Part shown: positions 5,181 through 9,537 of the stretch, piece after piece
How positions within the stretch are numbered: position 1 is the first letter of the stretch
Layout of the letters: the number at the start of each line of letters is the position of its first letter
The notes under the pieces: generated by a model
Databases searched by the model: none
Seen by the model: only the letters and a program-made list of their open reading frames with translations
Told to the model about the DNA's origin: nothing
Source of the DNA: Moraxellaceae bacterium
Lineage (GTDB): Bacteria; Pseudomonadota; Gammaproteobacteria; Pseudomonadales; Moraxellaceae
DNA: 9,537 bases
Direction: 5' to 3'
Assembly: GCA_030684415.1 (NCBI GenBank)
Contig: JAUXNL010000066.1
Location: 1-9,537, forward strand
Made by a program: the position numbers and the translations under genes

Positions 5181-6056
5181 CTATTCCGGCCTGGCCACCG
5201 GAGCATCGCCAAACACCCGACGAGACGCCTCCAGGGGGTCCGCATGCCGCTCATACTCGGCCAGCCACGCACTGACCTTTTCCGGCATGCCGCTGTCCCA
5301 GGGATGAAAGCCGGGGCGGAACCAGGCCAGGTAGGGGAGCAGCAGGCGAGTCAGCATGCCGTTGGGGCCATAGAGCCGATACAGTCCGCGGGCGAGCAGC
5401 AGCGGACGGCCCGTGACCCCGTCCACCTTCAGCATGTGCCAGAGCACGCGTCCCACCACCACATGCACCAACGCGGTCCCGACAATCAGCGCCGAGGCCC
5501 GGGTGAAGTAGCCGCCGCCTGCCGCCTGCTCATAGACATCGTAGGCCACGGCCTTGTGCTCGACCTCCTCCACGCCATGCCAGAGGAACATGGCCCGCAT
5601 TACCGGGTCCGCATCCCGGAACATCTCTGCCTTCCCGTCCATGAAGCCTTCACCCAGGGTCGCCGTGATGTGCTCGAACGCCGCCGTCAGGGCCAGCTGG
5701 TACTTGATGGGCAGGTGCTTCTGCGTCAGGCCGAGCAGGGACTTCATGCGGCTGATGACCTTGTCGACCTTGACGCCCTGTGCGGCCATGACGGCGTTGT
5801 AGCGATCGTGGACGATGCCGTGCTGAGCCTCCTGGCGAAAGAAGGCCTTCACATCGTCCTTCAGTTTCGGGTCCGTAATCCGGTCCTGATAGTTGCGCAC
5901 CGACTGGATGAAGAAACGTTCGCCATCAGGAAAGTGTACGGAGAGCGCGTCGAAGAAGCGGGTGACGACCGGATCGCCGCCATTCCACCATACCGGAACG
6001 TCATGCACATCGAAGTGCATCTTGCGAGGAATGATGTGATCGATTCTGGCGGTCAT
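5181..6056 (-). CDS. COG3687/PF10118-type metal-dependent hydrolase-like protein
   Basis: A 291-residue protein of the predicted metal-dependent hydrolase family PF10118, which has a ferritin-like helical core. Likely metal ligands are in GERFF (Glu46), FRQEAQHGIVHDRYN (Glu76, His79, His83), AFEHITA (Glu128, His129) and HGVEEVEHKAVAYDVYE (Glu163, Glu164, His167): an ExxH-type diiron pattern. A hydrophobic segment at about residues 187-206 may touch the membrane. The reaction is not established for the family; an oxygen-dependent modification of a lipid-like substrate is possible. The ATG at 6056 has AGGAGG upstream, part of which lies in a 12-bp perfect palindrome (GAGGATATCCTC, 6057-6068). 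It follows the alpha/beta hydrolase by 18 bp, so the two are co-transcribed. Confidence 0.85.
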   Translation of the reverse strand: MTARIDHIIPRKMHFDVHDVPVWWNGGDPVVTRFFDALSVHFPDGERFFIQSVRNYQDRITDPKLKDDVKAFFRQEAQHGIVHDRYNAVMAAQGVKVDKVISRMKSLLGLTQKHLPIKYQLALTAAFEHITATLGEGFMDGKAEMFRDADPVMRAMFLWHGVEEVEHKAVAYDVYEQAAGGGYFTRASALIVGTALVHVVVGRVLWHMLKVDGVTGRPLLLARGLYRLYGPNGMLTRLLLPYLAWFRPGFHPWDSGMPEKVSAWLAEYERHADPLEASRRVFGDAPVARPE

Positions 6057-6074
6057 GAGGATATCCTCCTGTTG

Positions 6075-7103
6075 TTAATCATTGGCGGGCGAGCCCGCGC
6101 TATGGGTGGTGGTCCAGAATGCACGCAGGGCGCGTGCCGTCATGAGAGGAGCTTCAATCATCGGCAGGTGTCCTACCCCGGGAAGGACCGTCTGTGTCGA
6201 CCCCGGAATCACCTGCGCCATGGCCGCTGCCGATGAAACATCGAGCACACGATCCTGCTCGCCCCACAGCACGAGCGCCGGGATCCGGATGCGGGCGAAT
6301 TCCTGCGCGGGCTCGACGTCGACCTCCAACATGTCGTGGAACAGTCGATGATTGACGTGAAAGCGATGTGCCAGCTCTGCGTGCAGCAGGGGCGCCGCCA
6401 GGGCATTCAGGCGACTCCCGCGCGACGTCACCAAGGAGATCAGCCTGGCTGTTTCGCTCAGTGTGCGGGGAATCAGTTCATTGCGCCCGCTGACAACAGC
6501 CTGCTCGAAAAGACTGGGGCGGGCGCCCGGGACGCCCGCGGCATTCATGAGCGTGACCGAGCGCAGGACCTCGGGGTGCCGCGCGGCGACAACACCTGCG
6601 ATGCCGCCCCCCATCGAACTTCCCACCAGATGCACCGGTTCGCCGACATGGCGATCAATGAAGCGCGCGACACGCTCAGCTTGTGCCGCCAGGCCATAGC
6701 GCTCATTCCTGTTAAAGCCGCTTTCCCCGAAGCCGGGCAGGTCAGGAGCAATGACCCGGTAGCGGCGGCCGATCAGGGGCGCCAGCGTGAGCCAGTTTTC
6801 CTTGCTCGAACCAAAGCCATGCAAGAGCACCACCGGCTCTCCCGTACGGCGGCCACCCTCGATAAAGACCAGGCGATGATCCAGGATCCAAGCGTGCTGG
6901 CGCGCCATACCCGCGAGCGCCGGAGAGAGGCGCCGCAACGCTGTCCACACGACATCGGCGCGGGGCCGCCAGCGCCGCAGACGACGCTGGAATTCGACGG
7001 CCGCGACATCCACGATGGCGTTGCGCCGATAGGCGGCCGCCATCCCGGAAAAGCCGGCAGGTGCTTGGGGAACACTGTCATCGCGATGATGGCGGCTCGG
7101 CAT
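6075..7103 (-). CDS. Alpha/beta hydrolase (lipase/esterase type)
   Basis: A 342-residue alpha/beta-hydrolase. The oxyanion loop is VVLLHGFGSSKENW (residues 91-104), the strand RYRVIAPDLPGFGES (114-128) follows, and the nucleophile elbow is VGSSMGGG with Ser163. The acid is probably Asp284 (LWGEQDRVLD) and the base His312 (GVGHLPMIEAP). A helical cap lies between residues 190 and 265. The N-terminal 70-80 residues precede the fold, as in single-domain lipases of the Lip3/monoacylglycerol-lipase kind, and carry a basic stretch (RRLRRWRPR) but no clear signal peptide. It should cleave a carboxylic ester. It is the first gene after the shared promoter region. The ATG at 7103 has GTGGGG upstream; an internal ATG at residue 21 is a less likely start. 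Confidence 0.92.
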   Translation of the reverse strand: MPSRHHRDDSVPQAPAGFSGMAAAYRRNAIVDVAAVEFQRRLRRWRPRADVVWTALRRLSPALAGMARQHAWILDHRLVFIEGGRRTGEPVVLLHGFGSSKENWLTLAPLIGRRYRVIAPDLPGFGESGFNRNERYGLAAQAERVARFIDRHVGEPVHLVGSSMGGGIAGVVAARHPEVLRSVTLMNAAGVPGARPSLFEQAVVSGRNELIPRTLSETARLISLVTSRGSRLNALAAPLLHAELAHRFHVNHRLFHDMLEVDVEPAQEFARIRIPALVLWGEQDRVLDVSSAAAMAQVIPGSTQTVLPGVGHLPMIEAPLMTARALRAFWTTTHSAGSPAND

Positions 7104-7124
7104 TAGCTACCCCACGTCCTCAGC

Positions 7125-7141
7125 GCCGCCTTTTTGGCGGC
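7125..7141 (-). promoter_or_regulatory. GC hairpin in the leader of the hydrolase operon
   Basis: GCCGCC (7125-7130) and GGCGGC (7136-7141) flank five T residues (A in the minus-strand message). With the start site predicted near 7166, this hairpin would lie about 25 nt into the leader, upstream of the hydrolase ribosome-binding site. No T-run follows on the minus strand, so a stabilising 5' hairpin is more likely than a terminator. Confidence 0.45.
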
Positions 7142-7147
7142 ATGTAT

Positions 7148-7163
7148 TTGGTCAAACGCCCAA
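7148..7163. promoter_or_regulatory. Operator-like palindrome, copy 1
   Basis: TTGG-TCAAACGC-CCAA is an inverted repeat nearly identical to copy 2, sharing the 11-base core TTGGTCAAACG. It covers the -35 of the predicted plus promoter and lies at the start of the predicted minus transcript. It is probably a TetR-family binding site. The regulator at 4453-5073 is the obvious candidate, though this is not proven. Confidence 0.65.
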
Positions 7164-7176
7164 GTTCTGGTATTTT
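7148..7176 (+). promoter_or_regulatory. Predicted sigma70 promoter of the GMC oxidoreductase gene
   Basis: A -35-like TTGGTC (7148-7153), a 17-bp spacer and a -10-like TATTTT (7171-7176) predict a start site near 7183, inside operator copy 2. This would give a leader of about 150 nt. The -10 uses the same AT-tract as the opposing promoter. Confidence 0.5.
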
Positions 7177-7202
7177 TACTTGGTCAAACGGCCAAATGTC
7201 AA
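7173..7202 (-). promoter_or_regulatory. Predicted sigma70 promoter of the hydrolase-thioesterase operon
   Basis: On the minus strand a perfect -35 TTGACA (7202-7197) is followed after 18 bp by TAAAAA (7178-7173), with a start site expected near 7166. Operator copy 2 fills the spacer and operator copy 1 begins just past the start site, so a bound repressor should block it. Confidence 0.55.
7180..7195. promoter_or_regulatory. Operator-like palindrome, copy 2
   Basis: TTGG-TCAAACGG-CCAA lies 32 bp, about three helical turns, from copy 1, so two dimers would bind the same face of the DNA. It overlaps the predicted start of the plus transcript and the spacer of the minus promoter. Confidence 0.65.
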
Positions 7203-7333
7203 GGGGCAGGCCTGTACCCTTGGTAGAACCATGTGAATAGCGGCTCCTGGCCTCTGCCGGGCCTGTCTTTCTGCTTCCTGCGCAGGGGACGAGTTCGTGC
7301 AGGCCAGCCCGATTCGAGTACAGAGTGAGCACA

Positions 7334-8944
7334 ATGAACAATACTTACGACTACATCGTGGTGGGCGCCGGCTCTGCCGGCTGCGTACTGGCCAACCGGC
7401 TTAGTGCGGACGGGAAAGCGACGGTCTGCCTGATCGAGGCGGGACCGGCGGACAAATCCCCGCTCATCCACATTCCCTTCGGCATCATTGGCCTGATCCG
7501 CGAGGGGCGGCACAACTGGGGCTACAACACCGAGCCCGAACCCCACCTCGGCAACCGCCGCCTCTACTGGCCACGCGGCAAGACCCTGGGCGGCAGCAGC
7601 TCGATCAATGCAATGGTCTACATCCGCGGCAATCCCGCCGACTATGACGACTGGGCGGCAAGCGGATGCGATGGCTGGGGATGGCAGGATGTACTGCCGA
7701 TCTTCCGGGACCTGGAGCATAACGAGACCTGGACAAACTCCGCCTTGCACGGCAACCGCGGCGAACTGAACGTGGCCGAGGGCCGCCACATCAATCCCCT
7801 TTCGAAAGTCTTCCTTGAGGCCGGTCGCGACTGCGGCTTACCGCTCAATCCCGACTTCAACGGCCCCGAACAGGAAGGTGTCGGCTACTATCAGGTCACC
7901 CAGAAGGACGGGATGCGCTGCAGCAGCGCAAAGGCCTTCCTGGCGTCGGTGCGCAACCGGCCGAACCTGACCGTCATGACGCAGACACAGGCGACCGGCA
8001 TCGGCCTTGTCGACGGCAGGGCCGTCAGCCTCGACGTGGTGCAAAGCGGCAGCCGGCAGGTCCTGCACTGCCGGCAGGAAATCATCCTGTGCGGCGGCGC
8101 GGTCAACTCGCCGCATCTGCTGATGCTGTCCGGCGTCGGACCGCGTGAGGAACTGGAAAAGCACCACATCCCGGTCCGACATGAGCTGCCGGGGGTTGGC
8201 CAGAATCTCCAGGATCATCTGGACACCACCGTGATCATCCACGACACTACGGCGCAGTCGATCGGCCTGTCGTTGCTGGCGCTGCCCCGGCTGATTGCCG
8301 ACATGTTCCGGTTCTGGTTTTCGCGGCGCGGCTTTCTGGCATCCAACGCTGCCGAAACGGGCGCCTTCATCCGCTTGCCCACAGACCCGCCCGGCCGTCC
8401 TGGACTCCAGCTGCACTTCCTCCCCTCGTATCTGCGGGACCATGGACGCCAGTTCACCCTCGGCCATGGCTGCACGATTCACGCCTGCCAGCTGCGCCCC
8501 CGCAGTCGCGGCGAAATCGGCCTGACCAGTTCCGATCCGCTTGCGCCGCCCCGCATCCAGCCCAACTATCTGTCGCATCCCGACGACGTGCAGGCGCTGC
8601 TGCAGGCAACCCGGTGGGCGCGGAGGCTGTTCCAGAGCCGGGCCTTTGCGCCTGTAAATGGCGGCGAAGACAGCCCCGGCGAGCAGGTGCAGACTGACGA
8701 GGAGATCATTGCGGACATCCGGCAACGCGCCGAAACCATCTACCACCCCGTCGGCACCTGCCGCATGGGCCGGGACACCATGGCGGTGGTGGACCCGCAA
8801 CTGCGGGTGCACGGCGTGCATGGGCTGCGCGTTGCCGACGCGTCCATCATGCCCACCCTGATTGCCGGCAATACCAATGCCGCGTGCATGATGATCGGCG
8901 AGCAGTGCGCGCGGTTCATCCTGGAAGAGCGCGCTACTTCGTGA
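7334..8944 (+). CDS. GMC-family FAD-dependent alcohol dehydrogenase (AlkJ/choline-dehydrogenase-like)
   Basis: A flavoprotein of 536 residues, a normal length for the family. The N-terminal Rossmann motif YDYIVVGAGSAGCVLANRL (residues 5-23) is followed by Glu35 for the FAD ribose. The GMC signature RGKTLGGSSSINAMVYIRG follows (about residues 84-102). The second signature GGAVNSPHLLMLSGVG is about midway. The C-terminus has YHPVGTC with candidate catalytic His471 and AGNTNA with Asn513 and Asn515, as in alcohol and choline dehydrogenases. It should oxidise a primary alcohol to an aldehyde and pass electrons to a quinone or carrier. Given the neighbouring ester hydrolase and thioesterases, a medium- or long-chain alcohol is plausible. 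ATG 7334 gives the family's usual N-terminus; GTG 7325 in frame is an alternative. It is transcribed divergently from the hydrolase operon. Confidence 0.93.
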   Translation: MNNTYDYIVVGAGSAGCVLANRLSADGKATVCLIEAGPADKSPLIHIPFGIIGLIREGRHNWGYNTEPEPHLGNRRLYWPRGKTLGGSSSINAMVYIRGNPADYDDWAASGCDGWGWQDVLPIFRDLEHNETWTNSALHGNRGELNVAEGRHINPLSKVFLEAGRDCGLPLNPDFNGPEQEGVGYYQVTQKDGMRCSSAKAFLASVRNRPNLTVMTQTQATGIGLVDGRAVSLDVVQSGSRQVLHCRQEIILCGGAVNSPHLLMLSGVGPREELEKHHIPVRHELPGVGQNLQDHLDTTVIIHDTTAQSIGLSLLALPRLIADMFRFWFSRRGFLASNAAETGAFIRLPTDPPGRPGLQLHFLPSYLRDHGRQFTLGHGCTIHACQLRPRSRGEIGLTSSDPLAPPRIQPNYLSHPDDVQALLQATRWARRLFQSRAFAPVNGGEDSPGEQVQTDEEIIADIRQRAETIYHPVGTCRMGRDTMAVVDPQLRVHGVHGLRVADASIMPTLIAGNTNAACMMIGEQCARFILEERATS

Positions 8945-9131
8945 CCGCATGGAGGGATCGCGCCAGTCGGTCGCCGCACAGCACGGCGACCGACTGCTCG
9001 ATGGCGCGGTGCGCCGCGGCCAGCAGGACGTTGTCGACAGTGCGGCGAGGCATGTAGATCAACTCGACAATGCGGAGAATGTCCTCGGCCGGCGGAATGC
9101 CTGCTCCGTAGCCATCGATGACCAGAGAGCA
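8934..9131 (-). pseudogene. Start-less coding remnant, unknown family
   Basis: A minus-strand reading frame runs from just after TGA (9134-9132) to TAG (8936-8934), where it overlaps the 3' end of the GMC gene by 11 bases. It encodes about 65 residues, including LVIDGYGAGIPPAEDILRIV and later MPRRTVDNVLLAAAHRAIEQ. Third codon positions are strongly G/C-biased as in real genes, but there is no good start codon except an internal ATG (at MPRR), so it looks like the C-terminal end of a gene whose 5' part was lost. I do not recognise the family. Confidence 0.45.
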
Positions 9132-9143
9132 TCAGGCCGGGCG

Positions 9144-9537
9144 CTAACGCGGCGATGACTGGCTTACACTCGCGGCTTCGCTGGCTGCTTGCAGGCGGTA
9201 TTGGCGTGGTGACAAATTAAACCAGCGCTTGAAGGCACGGCGAAAATTGGCGCTGTCATGGTAGTTCAGCAAGGAGGCAATCGCGTCAACTGACATCTGA
9301 CTGTTGCGCAAATAGCTGCTGGCTTGTTGCGAAAGCACCTTATCGCGGATCTGCCGATAACTGCTGCCCTCTTTGAGCAGGCGACGCGCCAACGTACGTT
9401 TACTGATGAACAAAGCGGCCGCCGCTTCCTCTTCGCTCAACTCCCCTAGCGGATGCGACAGCATCATTTTCTGGATCTGGTAGCTGCAACTGGACCGGTG
9501 CGATGATACAGATGCGAGCATGGCCTCGCATTGCTGC
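9144..9537 (-). CDS. AraC-family transcriptional regulator, C-terminal part
   Basis: The frame is open to the right edge of the window, so the N-terminal ligand domain, about 200 residues in this family, lies outside. The visible 130 residues hold both AraC helix-turn-helix units: LSEEEAAAALFISKRTLARR (first) and MSVDAIASLLNYHDSANFRR followed by AFKRWFNLSPRQYR (second, with the family signature). It resembles the group with an arabinose-binding-like N-terminal domain (PF12625) and the SPRQYR ending. The gene has fewer G/C third positions than its neighbours, so it may come from a different source or be less biased. It points away from the GMC gene's direction and may or may not control it. 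Confidence 0.92.
   Translation of the reverse strand, partial: QQCEAMLASVSSHRSSCSYQIQKMMLSHPLGELSEEEAAAALFISKRTLARRLLKEGSSYRQIRDKVLSQQASSYLRNSQMSVDAIASLLNYHDSANFRRAFKRWFNLSPRQYRLQAASEAASVSQSSPR

Noticed and set aside
5244..6236. Long plus-strand frame across the PF10118-type gene
   Set aside because: It is antisense to a clear conserved protein, crosses the gap to the next gene, and has no recognisable domain.
7196..7240. Fourteen-codon upstream ORF in the GMC leader
   Set aside because: It has no ribosome-binding site and no features beyond chance; a leader peptide cannot be supported.
7838..8950. Long open frame on the minus strand opposite the GMC gene
   Set aside because: The product is low-complexity in the way of GC-rich antisense frames, while the plus frame has full family motifs.

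Overview
The window looks like chromosomal or island DNA from a GC-rich gammaproteobacterium. I infer this from the high-GC codon usage, a KstR2-type TetR regulator, an AlkJ-like GMC oxidoreductase and an AraC-type regulator. The genus cannot be fixed from the sequence. There are two main blocks, each with most genes on the minus strand, plus an AT-rich structured left edge and a mosaic right edge.

Left edge (1-300): there is no gene here. The DNA is AT-rich compared with the rest. It holds a perfect 20-bp hairpin within an attC-like arrangement (1-70), a cluster of interleaved inverted repeats (123-196) and a strong bidirectional terminator (263-295).

Block 1 (303-2169, minus strand, read right to left): six small, tightly packed genes. 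In transcription order they are a 108-aa basic HTH-like protein, a 60-aa protein, a secreted stand-alone DsbD N-terminal domain, a 121-aa two-TM protein, a 99-aa three-TM protein and a 59-aa one-TM protein that runs into the terminator. Start-stop overlaps indicate translational coupling. Apart from the DsbD domain I recognise none of them. The layout resembles an accessory, mobile-element-like module for an envelope function. About 360 bp without a clear gene (2170-2530) separates it from block 2.

Block 2 (2531-8944): a minus-strand series of an alpha/beta hydrolase, a COG3687/PF10118 ferritin-like metalloprotein, a TetR regulator, a BtrH-like papain/C39-fold acyltransferase or peptidase, and two hotdog-fold thioesterases. 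The last four are closely coupled. Facing it on the plus strand is a GMC-family FAD alcohol dehydrogenase. Both sides start from a compact intergenic region (7104-7333). In it, two oppositely directed sigma70-like promoters share one AT-rich -10 tract and are overlaid by two copies of the operator-like palindrome TTGG-N8-CCAA, 32 bp apart. The set (ester hydrolase, alcohol oxidase, metal enzyme, acyl-transfer enzyme, thioesterases, TetR) suggests uptake or remodelling of a hydrophobic ester, alcohol or acyl compound. The substrate is unknown.

Right edge (8934-9537): a start-less coding remnant antisense to the end of the GMC gene, followed by the C-terminal part of an AraC-family regulator whose N-terminus lies beyond the window.
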